A stretch of DNA of 64,000 nucleotides from Sphingomonas trueperi (GTDB lineage Bacteria; Pseudomonadota; Alphaproteobacteria; Sphingomonadales; Sphingomonadaceae), in assembly GCF_011927635.1 (NCBI RefSeq), contig NZ_JAATJB010000007.1:1-64000 (forward strand). The letters are read 5' to 3'. Each line of letters starts with the position of its first letter. Positions within the stretch are counted from its first letter, which is position 1. This document shows positions 54,185-63,700 of this stretch, piece by piece. A model generated the notes under the pieces. It ran no database searches, was not told the DNA's origin, and worked only from the letters and a program-made list of their open reading frames with translations. A program made the position numbers and the translations under genes.

Positions 54185-56269
54185 TCATGCAAGCACCTCC
54201 TCCAAGGCGGCATGATCTTCGTACCAGGCCCTCAGATTGGTCGTTCCGCCGGGGAAGTCGGCCGGACCATCCGGGATGGGGGCAAGCTGGCGCAGCGCAA
54301 GCGCGAGGTATCGGCCATTCTGCTCCAGCAGGAGCTCCCGACGCACCAGATCGGCGAGAACTTCGCGGACCATTGCTTCGTCGACCGGCAGCGAATCCGA
54401 AGCGAGCAGCGTCATCAGTTGCGCCAAGGAAATGATGCCGTCGCACGCGGCATAGAGCCTCGCGGCGAGCCCCGTCAGCCGATAGCCGGCCGCCGGCGCT
54501 CCCGGCCGCGTGTCCGCAACGACCAGGTCCGCCCCGTCGGGCTGGACCAGCAACGCCGGGCGGTCGGCGGGATCCTCGCGGTCCCATGCCTGCTTCCAGC
54601 TGCCGACGATCCGCACCACGCGCTTCAGCTGCCGGCGCTCGGCCAGCATCCGGGCCGCCGGCGGCCGCCCCACGGCATCGAAATAATAAGCGAGCTCCTT
54701 CAGGTCCGCCGCTGCCACGGGGTACACCGATTCATAGCTGGGATATGGTGCCAGGGTGAGCCCGAAGTCCGCCGCACGCTGATGATAGGGGCTGAAGCGG
54801 TGGAACTGGATCCGGTCGATGCCGGGCGGCTGCAGATGCGCCACCCGCGGCAGCCAATCAGCCATCTCGCCATACCATCCGTCGCACTCGCCCGGCACAT
54901 CCCACAAGAAGTTCCAGGTGATGAAGATCCCGAGCTCGCGCGCCCATTTCAGCAGTTGCACATTCTGCAGCGCGGTCGTGCCCTTGTCGATCAGCCGGAG
55001 GATCTCGTCATGCATGGTCTCGATGCCGGGCTGCAGGCGCCGGATACCTGCGGCCGCGATCAGTTCCAGATGGTCGCGGCGGAGATTGGCCTTGGTTTCG
55101 AAAAACAGCCTGTAGGGCTCCTCCTCGGCCAGTTGCGGCAGCAGCGTCCGGAAATACTTCATGTCGAGGATGTTATCGACGACGTTGAACTTCCGAATCT
55201 GGTGACGCTCCGACAAATGCCGAAGCTCGCCGAGCACGCGCTCCGGCGCTTTCGAGCGGAACGCCATGTTGCCGCCGTTCAGCCCGCAGAAGGTGCAATG
55301 CTTTTTCGCGCCCCACCAGCACCCGCGCGACGTCTCCACCGCCAGGCCGGGATCGATATAGGGGCGCAGCGGCGACGCCTCGAGCGCCGCGAAGTAATCG
55401 TCGAAATTGGGCGCGGGGACGTCGTTCATGTCCCGCACCGATGCGCGGGGAGCGGCGGCGCCGGTGCCGACCCGGTCGATATTCGCCGCCCCCACCACGC
55501 CGTCCGCCAGCGCTTCGGCCGGAAGATCCCGCCCTTCCGCGAGCAGCCGCGCGCACAGTTCGGGGAACAGCGTGTCCGCTTCGCCCGAGACGACGAAATC
55601 CACCCATGGAAAACAGCGGCGGGTAGCGACGCCCATCGCCCCTTCGCAATTGGCACCGCCCATCACCGTGATGACGCTCGGGTCGAGTGCGCGGATGCGG
55701 CGGAGCAAGGCGAGCGACGCGCAATGCTGGAAGAAAGTCGACGTACAGCCGACGATCCTGGGCCGTACCGAGAGAATCTGGCGCGCGGCACGATCGACGA
55801 AGTCCGGTGCCGCCGCCCGCGCCCGCAGCAGCGCGCTGCGGGGATCGTCGCGAAACCCGCTGCGCAGCAGCAGCCCGCGCGACACCGCCGCCGAAAGCAC
55901 CGTGTCGAGATAGGCCTCCTGGTCGGGCGCGAACTCCGGAAAGGCCGCCCCGGCGAAGGTCCACTCACCGACCAGAAACTCCTGCTTGCTGTCCGCAATG
56001 AACGAGAAGACGTCCAGGCCAATCTCCTCGGCGAACCAGAGGCAGGGAAACCAGCTTCGGGTGGCAATGCCGCGATGCTCGAGCGCGCTCTGCAACAAGC
56101 CCAGCGCAACCGATGGCTGGTCGATGACCGGATAGGGCATCGAGACGAGGCAGACGTCCTTCCGCCCCACCTGTCCGCCACCCGCGATGCCCGCACCCTC
56201 GGCTTCCAGTCCGCCCCCCAGGAAGGGGACGGCCGGCGCGCGCGCAGACGCTGCACCGCCCTGTCTCAT
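54185..56269 (-). CDS. Cobalamin-type radical SAM RiPP maturation enzyme
   Basis: This 694-residue protein matches the 'RiPP maturation radical SAM protein 1' group. A B12-binding-like domain (about 38-250, with VMGGANCEGAMG) precedes a radical SAM core whose cluster motif is Cys317-x7-Cys325-x2-Cys328 (SRGCWWGAKKHCTFCGLNG). The C-terminal 200 residues are extra and helical. Members of this group act on RiPP precursors, often as C-methyltransferases; the exact chemistry here is unknown. The ATG overlaps the oxidase stop, so both enzymes are translated together. The 172 bases after it hold the precursor promoter. Confidence 0.88.
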   Translation of the reverse strand: MRQGGAASARAPAVPFLGGGLEAEGAGIAGGGQVGRKDVCLVSMPYPVIDQPSVALGLLQSALEHRGIATRSWFPCLWFAEEIGLDVFSFIADSKQEFLVGEWTFAGAAFPEFAPDQEAYLDTVLSAAVSRGLLLRSGFRDDPRSALLRARAAAPDFVDRAARQILSVRPRIVGCTSTFFQHCASLALLRRIRALDPSVITVMGGANCEGAMGVATRRCFPWVDFVVSGEADTLFPELCARLLAEGRDLPAEALADGVVGAANIDRVGTGAAAPRASVRDMNDVPAPNFDDYFAALEASPLRPYIDPGLAVETSRGCWWGAKKHCTFCGLNGGNMAFRSKAPERVLGELRHLSERHQIRKFNVVDNILDMKYFRTLLPQLAEEEPYRLFFETKANLRRDHLELIAAAGIRRLQPGIETMHDEILRLIDKGTTALQNVQLLKWARELGIFITWNFLWDVPGECDGWYGEMADWLPRVAHLQPPGIDRIQFHRFSPYHQRAADFGLTLAPYPSYESVYPVAAADLKELAYYFDAVGRPPAARMLAERRQLKRVVRIVGSWKQAWDREDPADRPALLVQPDGADLVVADTRPGAPAAGYRLTGLAARLYAACDGIISLAQLMTLLASDSLPVDEAMVREVLADLVRRELLLEQNGRYLALALRQLAPIPDGPADFPGGTTNLRAWYEDHAALEEVLA

Positions 56270-57849
56270 CCCTCTAGCAGCGCGCGAAGATAGGGGTTGT
56301 AGAAGGTGCCGCCTGGATCCTGCGACTGGCGATAGGCGGCAAACGCCTTCAGCGGAGCTCCCCGCCGCTCGCGCAGCTCGGCGAGAAAATTGGGATTGAA
56401 TGCTGCCGTGTAGTTGCCGGGCGGCCCCTTGGGATCGTAGAAGCCGTACATCTTGCCGTTGTGCGGCAGCCCCCCCATTGCCACCCATGCACGTTCGACA
56501 TCGGCGAAGAACTGCAGCAGCGCAGGCGGATATTGGTCGGTGCTGACCGCCTCGACGAACCCGATCAGATCGAGATTGACGAAGAGCGTGCCGGGATCGG
56601 CCGTGTACGTCCCCGCCATGGCCACGTCGCTGCCCGTCACGAAGCGGAACTCCATCGGCGCGGCGATGTAGAAGGAGCTTCCCTGCTGCATGCGCTTGCC
56701 CACGACCTGCAGGCTGTCCCACACCCTGCCCAGCGATTCCGCATCGATGGCGGGCATCGGCAGGAAATAGGACATGAACATCACCCGCGCGGCTTCGGTC
56801 AACCAGAGATCGGAATGCGCGGCCGCCGCCTCGGCGACAGACTTGCTGATCGACGCGATCCCGGCAACGGTAAGGCCGCCGGCCGACAGCTTGGCCTTTT
56901 GCGCCTCGATCGCCACCCACTCGGCAACCGCCTCGCCCGGCAGCAAAGGCGCGCCGAATTCGTCCTCCTGCGCCAAGGTACAGGCATCCTGTGCCGGTAC
57001 GGGCTGGTTGGGCAGTTTTTCCGCAGGATCGACGACGTCCCAGCAGGCGGCGAAATATTCGTTGGTGATCGGCCACACGAAATAGGGATTGTAGAAGACC
57101 TCGACGCGATCGTGGCTGGTCAGCAGTTGCTGGAAACGCTGGGCGAACGCGTCCCGACTGGTGGCATCGAACGAAACGCTGCTCGCCTGGAGCGTCGTCG
57201 CATAGGGGCGATCGAGCACATCGATCGTCACCGAGGTGACGATGCCGAGCCCGCCGAGATTGACGCGCGCGAACTGCATCGGCTTCCAGCCGTCCACCGC
57301 GCTGCTGGTCTCGTCGATCGTAACCACCGTGCCGTCGGCGCGCAGAATCGTGAAGGAGGAGACCGTGCCGGCGAAGATCGGCGCATCGATGGTCGCCCCG
57401 TGCACGTCCACCGCGGTCATGCCGCCGATGCTGAAAAAGCCGCCTGCGGTCACGGTGCGCAGCATCAGGTTGTTGCGGGTCAACAATTCGTCGACCTGAT
57501 CTTCGCGAACACCGGTATTCACGGTGATGCGCTTGTTCACGACATCGACCACCATCGTCTGGTCGCCTGAAGGCCCTAGGTCGGCATAACAGGACATGTC
57601 GACCAAATAGAGCGGGCGGCCGGACGGGTCCGACGTGCCGATCACCAGGGGCGGCTGCGAATGGCGCTGCCCGGACACGCGCAAGACGGCATTGTCGGAA
57701 ACGGCCTTTTTCAAGACCTGCTTCAGCTCGCCCAAGTTCTTCGGTGTGAAATAATATCCCCCACCCCCTACAGGCGGCTGGTAGGTGATATTTTTTGTCC
57801 AGTTGCTCCAGGCAGTACTAGACGATGCCGCGACCTGCGTGCCCGTCAT
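56266..57849 (-). CDS. FAD-linked oxidase (D-arabinono-lactone oxidase type)
   Basis: This 527-residue protein has an N-terminal FAD_binding_4 domain (about 25-210, with VLRVSGQRHSQ, in which the His may hold FAD covalently, and GGFFSIGGMTAVDVHGATI) and a C-terminal ALO-like domain ending GTFYNPYLRALLEG. The family oxidises sugar-lactones or alcohols with oxygen. In this cluster it may oxidise a peptide residue or make a reactive cofactor. I start at 57849 because GGAGG lies eight bases upstream; the ATG at 57882 has none. It is coupled to the radical SAM gene by a four-base overlap. Confidence 0.85.
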   Translation of the reverse strand: MTGTQVAASSSTAWSNWTKNITYQPPVGGGGYYFTPKNLGELKQVLKKAVSDNAVLRVSGQRHSQPPLVIGTSDPSGRPLYLVDMSCYADLGPSGDQTMVVDVVNKRITVNTGVREDQVDELLTRNNLMLRTVTAGGFFSIGGMTAVDVHGATIDAPIFAGTVSSFTILRADGTVVTIDETSSAVDGWKPMQFARVNLGGLGIVTSVTIDVLDRPYATTLQASSVSFDATSRDAFAQRFQQLLTSHDRVEVFYNPYFVWPITNEYFAACWDVVDPAEKLPNQPVPAQDACTLAQEDEFGAPLLPGEAVAEWVAIEAQKAKLSAGGLTVAGIASISKSVAEAAAAHSDLWLTEAARVMFMSYFLPMPAIDAESLGRVWDSLQVVGKRMQQGSSFYIAAPMEFRFVTGSDVAMAGTYTADPGTLFVNLDLIGFVEAVSTDQYPPALLQFFADVERAWVAMGGLPHNGKMYGFYDPKGPPGNYTAAFNPNFLAELRERRGAPLKAFAAYRQSQDPGGTFYNPYLRALLEG

Positions 57850-58684
57850 AAAGCCCCCCTCCGAGTCGAACATCAGATACATTGATCATTATCATGAATT
57901 ATCGCGAGTCGCAAAATCACCCCGAAGACATGACCGAACTCCGAACGAACTCATCGGAACGCCACTACATGGCCATGCATCCATATTGGCAGTACCGCGC
58001 CCGTCCTATCTTGCACCGAAGCTGCGATATCATGTTCCACACACACCAAGGGAAGCCTAAGAGGCCGAACAGGTGCGCTAAATCTCTGCGGCGTACGCAC
58101 CGCGACCTAGGCTTCACCTTGTTGCGGAAGGCAATTTGGTGCATTCGCTATGGCTTGGCGGCCCAAACCGCTCCGATCGCCCGCCCCCGGAACGGCCGAT
58201 CGAGGCGCGCACCTTCGCCGATTTCGGCGACGCGATCATGGTAGCGATAGCGGCTGCGCGGGGATTGCAGACCAGATAGAGTCCACGTGCCATCGGGAGA
58301 CCGTGCGAGGCTCCATGCCGAGCGCCGCGCGATCGCCCGGCTAAAGATGCCGGGAAGGGCGACAGGCCGAGGCGGGGCCGTACCAGCCTATGCTTTTCAC
58401 CGACCGGCCCGACATTTACCGCCTGGCACAGGTATCGCTCGGTTCGGCTGGTTACAATTGCTATACCGGCCACAAAAATTGATTGTTTAAACGTTTTTCA
58501 GATACCAATTTATGCAAACGTTCGATCAACTGGCGCCTGCGCGGGCGCCGCCATGATCGCTCCGCACGGGACGCGGTGCGGAGCGGGGCGAGGATGCAAG
58601 CGGCGCGGAGGTGTCATGTGGTTGATGCTCGATGATCGCCTATAGCCTGCCATTCTCGCATCGGCCGCGCGCCGTGCCTTGGGT
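57850..58684. promoter_or_regulatory. Long divergent region between the RiPP and LuxR/NRPS blocks
   Basis: These 835 bases contain no gene I can support; open frames present lack starts and similarity. The region 58460-58530 is AT-rich with a GTTTAAAC palindrome (58485-58492) and a second AAACGTT copy 27 bases further on, which may be LuxR or promoter sites. No typical lux box was found. Confidence 0.35.
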
Positions 58685-59407
58685 ATGGCCGCTCCTATGA
58701 CCGCCGCGGTCTCGCACGCCTTGCTGACGATCGCGGCGGATTTCGGGGCAGCCGTCGACGTCGATCAGCTTTGCGTGCGATTCGCCGCCGCCGTCGCCAG
58801 CGTCGGAAACTTCCACTTCGCCCTGGGGCGCTTCGGGCCCAACATGCAGCGCGCCGAAGAGGTGATCTTCGTGCACTATCCCGAAGCCTGGCAGCGCCAT
58901 TACCACGCCAACGACTACATCAAGATCGACCCCACGATCAACGCGATCGCGCATCAGGACATACCGTATAGCTGGACGGAACTTGGCGGCCTCGACGGCG
59001 CCCAGCGCCGGTTGCTCGAAGAGGCGCGGGCCTTCGGCGTGGTGGCCGGGTTCACCGTGCCGATCCACATGACCGACGGGACGACCTTCGTGGCGAGCTT
59101 CGGCGCGGGCGACGTCGATGCGCTGAATCGCGCCCGGCCGTTCCTCAGCATGATCTCGGCGCAGTTCCTCGAACGCTACAAGGCGCTGGCCGGCACGCCC
59201 AAATCGCCGATCCGCCTGACGCCGCGCGAACGCGACTGCATGACCTGGACCGCGCGCGGCAAGAGCGCGTGGGAAATCGGCGTCCTGCTCGGCATCAGCG
59301 AGAACACGGTCAATTTCCACGTCAAGAATGCCTGTGCGAAACTAGGCAGCAACGGGCGGATGCTGGCCGTGGTCAGCGCGATCATGCTGGGCGTCATCTC
59401 GCCCTGA
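58685..59407 (+). CDS. LuxR-family regulator with autoinducer-binding domain
   Basis: This 240-residue protein has an autoinducer-binding domain (about 15-160) in which the pocket residues align with those of TraR: Trp69, Tyr73, Asp82, Pro83 and Trp97, at the expected spacing. The C-terminus is a LuxR helix-turn-helix (LTPRERDCMTWTARGK ... ISENTVNFHVKNACAKL). It should bind an acyl-homoserine lactone or similar signal, but no LuxI gene is in the window, so it may be a solo. It lies between the RiPP genes and the NRPS and could control either. The start is uncertain; no ribosome site is clear. Confidence 0.85.
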   Translation: MAAPMTAAVSHALLTIAADFGAAVDVDQLCVRFAAAVASVGNFHFALGRFGPNMQRAEEVIFVHYPEAWQRHYHANDYIKIDPTINAIAHQDIPYSWTELGGLDGAQRRLLEEARAFGVVAGFTVPIHMTDGTTFVASFGAGDVDALNRARPFLSMISAQFLERYKALAGTPKSPIRLTPRERDCMTWTARGKSAWEIGVLLGISENTVNFHVKNACAKLGSNGRMLAVVSAIMLGVISP

Positions 59408-59449
59408 CCATGTCGCGCCGCTCCGGGCCCGCAGCGTGCTGGGCCGGGC

Positions 59450-60745
59450 CTATGCGAGCTGGCGGGCTCGACCGGTCTGCACCGCCGGCAACACGCCCCA
59501 GCGCTCCAGGGCATGGGTGGCATTCTCCATCCCCGTCTCGGCCCGGAGCAGGCTGCCGAGCCGTTCAGCCGCCGCGCGAACGCCTTCACGCTCCGCCAGG
59601 AAGATCGCATCGGCAAGGTCCTGCGCCGTCATCGTCCGGCGATCGAGCAGGACCGGATTGACCCCGGAGCGCTCGAGCCGCCACGCCCAGTAGAACTGAT
59701 CGGCCAGAAACGGCACGACGACCTGCGGTAGCCCTGCCCGCGTGGCGGCTGCCGTCGTTCCGGCGCCGCCGTGATGCACGGCGAGCGACACCCTCGGGAA
59801 CAGCCAGTCATGGGGTGCATCCCGGAGGAACAGCACGTTGGGCGGCGCCTGCGCCGACTCCAGCGCGCCCCAACCGGTCGCAACGATCGCGCGACGACCG
59901 GTCCGCCGAACCGCGTCGAGAACCAGACGGGTGAAGCGCTGCTGATCGCCGCTGAGCATGCTGCCGAACCCGACATAGAGGGGCGGCGGCCCGGCATCGA
60001 GGAAGTCGCGCAGCGCCGGTGGCGGCGTCCAGTCGTGCCCCTGATCGAGCGACCAGAAGCCGACGACCGCCGCCCGCCCCGGCGACCAGTCGGCCGGCTG
60101 CGGCTGCAGGTGCCTGCTGAACGCGTAGAGGACGGGTTGCGGCCGTACCCGTTGCTCGCGTTCGTACCACGGGCCGAGGAGCGGGAAGGCGCGCAGCCCC
60201 AAGGCCTCGCGCAACGCATTGGACGGCCGCGCCATCAGCCGCCACATCGCGATTCGCAACGCATGCGAGAGGGCGAGATTGGCGGTACCGGGCAGGCGCA
60301 GGCCGGGTAGCGGCCAGATCGGCGCCAGGTGCCGCGACGGGGTCAGCGGCATGAACTGCGCCTGGACGAACGGCACGCCGATCCTTTCCGCCACCGCGGC
60401 GCCGAGGATCGTGCCCGAGCCAGAGCCGAGGACGAGATCGGCGCCCCGGGCCGCTTCCATCCCCTGCCGCGCCCATTGCGGCGCCCAGGCCATCATCGTC
60501 GCGGCGACCGACCCGGCGATCCTCAACTGGTTCCCGCCATCGATCAGCGCCCGCTCGCGCGCCATCAACGCCGCATAGTCCGATTCGATCGGGGCCAGCC
60601 GCAGGCCCACCTGGTCGATCAGCGCGCGGTGACGGTCGCTCGTGGCGATCGTCACCGCATGGCCGAGCGCCTGGAGATGGCGGCCGAAGGCGGCGAAGGG
60701 CCGTACGTCGCCCTGCGTCCCGATGGTGAAGATGGCGATGCGCAT
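59450..60745 (-). CDS. GT1-family glycosyltransferase
   Basis: This 431-residue protein matches UDP/TDP-sugar transferases of the GtfB/MGT type that glycosylate natural products. It opens MRIAIFTIGTQGDVRPF, typical of the group, and its C-terminal donor site reads AVHHGGAGTTAAATRAG with PFLADQFYWAWRLERSG. GGAGG lies six bases before the ATG. It begins 33 bases after the NRPS stop on the same strand, so it probably decorates the NRPS product, for example as a glycopeptide or glycolipid. The sugar is unknown. Confidence 0.87.
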   Translation of the reverse strand: MRIAIFTIGTQGDVRPFAAFGRHLQALGHAVTIATSDRHRALIDQVGLRLAPIESDYAALMARERALIDGGNQLRIAGSVAATMMAWAPQWARQGMEAARGADLVLGSGSGTILGAAVAERIGVPFVQAQFMPLTPSRHLAPIWPLPGLRLPGTANLALSHALRIAMWRLMARPSNALREALGLRAFPLLGPWYEREQRVRPQPVLYAFSRHLQPQPADWSPGRAAVVGFWSLDQGHDWTPPPALRDFLDAGPPPLYVGFGSMLSGDQQRFTRLVLDAVRRTGRRAIVATGWGALESAQAPPNVLFLRDAPHDWLFPRVSLAVHHGGAGTTAAATRAGLPQVVVPFLADQFYWAWRLERSGVNPVLLDRRTMTAQDLADAIFLAEREGVRAAAERLGSLLRAETGMENATHALERWGVLPAVQTGRARQLA

Positions 60746-60778
60746 GTCGTGCCTCCGTCGCCGTGCCGCCACCGCCCG

Positions 60779-63700
60779 TTAGGGCCGTTCGACCGCGACC
60801 AGCGCAGAGTCCTGCGCCAGCGCATCGAGGTGGCGGGTCAGGATGCCGCCGATCCGCGCCGCATGGGCGGGCAGCATCATGTCCTGATGCCGGCAGTCGA
60901 CCTCATGGATGGCGAGCGTGCCCGCCAGATGGCTGCCCCACACGGTGGGGCTGTCACGGATCACCGCACCGGCGCCGTCGCCGCCGCGCAGGGCCGCGCG
61001 GAGGAACAGCGCATCGGTGTCTGCATGGCCGGGCCGGTATCGCCGCGCCAGGCCGAGATTGTACAGGGTCACGGCGCGGAGACGATCGATGAACGCCGGC
61101 ACGTCGCCGATTTCCTGCCCGAGCGTCGCCGGCAGCGCGCCCATGTCGATCGCCGCGGCGATCAGTTCGACCAGCGCGTCCGCGGTTTCGGGCATCGGCG
61201 CACCCTGGGCGGGCTGCAGCTGCAGGAAATCCATCGCGGCGCGGATGAGGACGATCTCTTCCATGTCCTCGGGATCGGCCTCGGTGCCGAGGAAGGGATA
61301 GGAATCGAGCAGCGCGAGCAGGGCCACGTCTTCGCCCGCGCTGCGCAGGCGAGAGGCGATGCCATGCGCGATCAATCCGCCCATCGACCAGCCGATCAGG
61401 TGATAGGGACCGGCCGGCTGCACCGCGCGGATCTGCTCGAGATAGATCTCGACCAGGGCCTCGATCGAGGCAGGGCGGGCCTCGCCCTGGAGCAGCCCGA
61501 TATCCTGGAGCGCATAGACCGGGTGACGCTGGGGCAGATGCGGCGCCAGCGTGGCGAAGCTCCACCCCACGCCCAGCACCGGATGGAGGCAGAACAGCGG
61601 CGCGGCATCGCCTTCGCTGCGAAGTGGCAGCATCAGGTCGAGAAAGCCGGAGCCTTGCGCGCTGCCGTCGAACAGCGGCGCGAGGCCCGCGATGGTGGGT
61701 TCGGTGAACAGATGGCCGATCGAGAGATCGGCGCCGAGGTCGGCCAGCGCGGTCACCAGATGCACCGCGCTCAGGCTGTCGCCGCCGAGATCGAAGAAGT
61801 TGTCGTGGATGCCGATCTCCTCGACCCCCAGCACCGACCGCCAGATCTGCGCGAGCATGATCTCGGTGGGCGTGCGCGGTTGCGCCGAAGCCGCGCTTTC
61901 GATGACGTCCTGCTTGCCCGGACGCGGCAGCGCGCGGCGATCGAGCTTGCCGTTCGGCGTCCGCGGCAGCGCGTCGAGATAGTGGAAGCGCGACGGGATC
62001 ACCTGCGGCAGCAGCATCGTCGAAAGCGCCCGGCGCAGCTTCGCGGGTTCGGCGGGCAGGTGCCCCTCGCCGGCGACGAGATAGGCGACCAGCATCGCCC
62101 CCTCGTCCCCGCGTTCGAGCACGACTGCGGCCTGTTCGATCCCGCTCAGCCGGAGCAGCGCGGATTCGATCTCCGCCGGCTCGGCACGGACGCCCTTGAT
62201 CTTCACTTGGTCGTCGTTGCGCCCCAGCGTCCGCACCACGCCGTCGGCATCGCGCACCGCGCGATCGCCGGTGCGGTAGAGCCTGGCGCCGGCCGCGTCG
62301 GTGAAGCGATCGGGCGGAAAGCGTTCGGCGGTCAGCGCCGGCTGGCCGAGATAACCGGTCGCGACACCGTCGCCGCCGATCGCGAGTTCGCCGATCGTGC
62401 CGTCGGGCAGCTGTATGCCATAGGTATCGACGACATGCAGCTGGGTGTTGGCGAGCGGACGGCCGATCGCCGGGAGCACCAGGTCCGCCGTGCCGATCTG
62501 CTGCGCCGTCGACCAGATCGTCGTCTCGGTGGGGCCGTACAGGTTGAACACCGCGCGCCCGAGGCCGAGCAACCGCTCGGCGAGCTGGCCGGACAGGACT
62601 TCGCCGCCGGTCAGCAGCAGCAGCCCGCGCAATGCCTCGCCCTGGCCGGCGCCGAGGATCGCCTGCCACATGGTGGGCGTCGCCTGGAGCGCGGTCACGC
62701 CGTGGCGCGCGATCGCCTCCGCCAGCCGCTTGGGATCGCCCGCCTCCTCGCGCGTGGCGACCACGACGGTCCCACCGGCGACCAGCGGCAGCAGCAGCTC
62801 GAGCACCGCAATGTCGAAGGTCACCGTGGTGATCGCCAGCAGGCGCTCGTCGGGCGCGACCGAGAGGATTTCCCGCATCGACAGCAGCAGGTTGCGGAGG
62901 TTGGCGTGGGAGACGACCACGCCCTTCGGCCGCCCGGTGGTGCCCGAGGTATAGGTGACATAGGCGGTGCCGGCCGGAACCCGCGGGGCCGGATCAGCAT
63001 CGCCGCCATGAAGCACGCCTGCCGCGCCGGCGCGTGCGAGCACCAGACGCGGAACGGCGATCGGCAGGTCCATGTCGGCGTCGCACAGCACCAGCGACGG
63101 GCGCGCGTCTTCCAGGATGGCGTGCAGGCGGTCGACCGGGCCGTGGCCGTTGAGCGGCAGCCAGGCGGCGCCGCTCTCGGCGATGGCGAGCAGCGCGGTG
63201 ACCAGCCGCCGGTCGCGCGGCAGCACGACCGCGACCAGGTGGCCCGGCCCCACCCCCGCTGCGGCCAGTTGGCGCCGCAGTGCTTCGACATCCGCACCGA
63301 GCACGCGATAGCTGAGCGCTCCCGCTGTATCGATCACCGCAGGCGCATCGGGGCGATCCGCCGCCTTGCGGCGCACCAGCGCAGGTGCGTCGTCGGCGGG
63401 CCAGGCACGCTCGGCCGCGCGGACCTGTGCCGCCCAGCGCTGGCGCTCATCGCCGCCGATCAGGTCGTGCGCGACCAGCGCGACCTCCGGATCGGCGAGC
63501 ACCGCGGACATCAGCCGTTCGACCCGTGCGAGATGCGCGTCGAGTTCTTCATGCGTGTAGAGCCCCGGATTGGCATCGAAATCCATCCGGATGCCTTCGC
63601 CGTCCTGCCGGTCGAACAGGAAGACGGTCAGGTCTTCCATCGCCCCGTTGCTCAGATTGTGGCTGCGGGCGGTGGCGCCGCCGAAGCGCAGCGCATAATC

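Noticed and set aside
57882..58244. 120-residue open frame in the RiPP-LuxR intergenic region
   Set aside because: It has no ribosome site and its composition does not match real genes here.
57850..58684. Cobalamin riboswitch ahead of the B12-type radical SAM operon
   Set aside because: I looked for the conserved B12-box-like sequence and did not find it.
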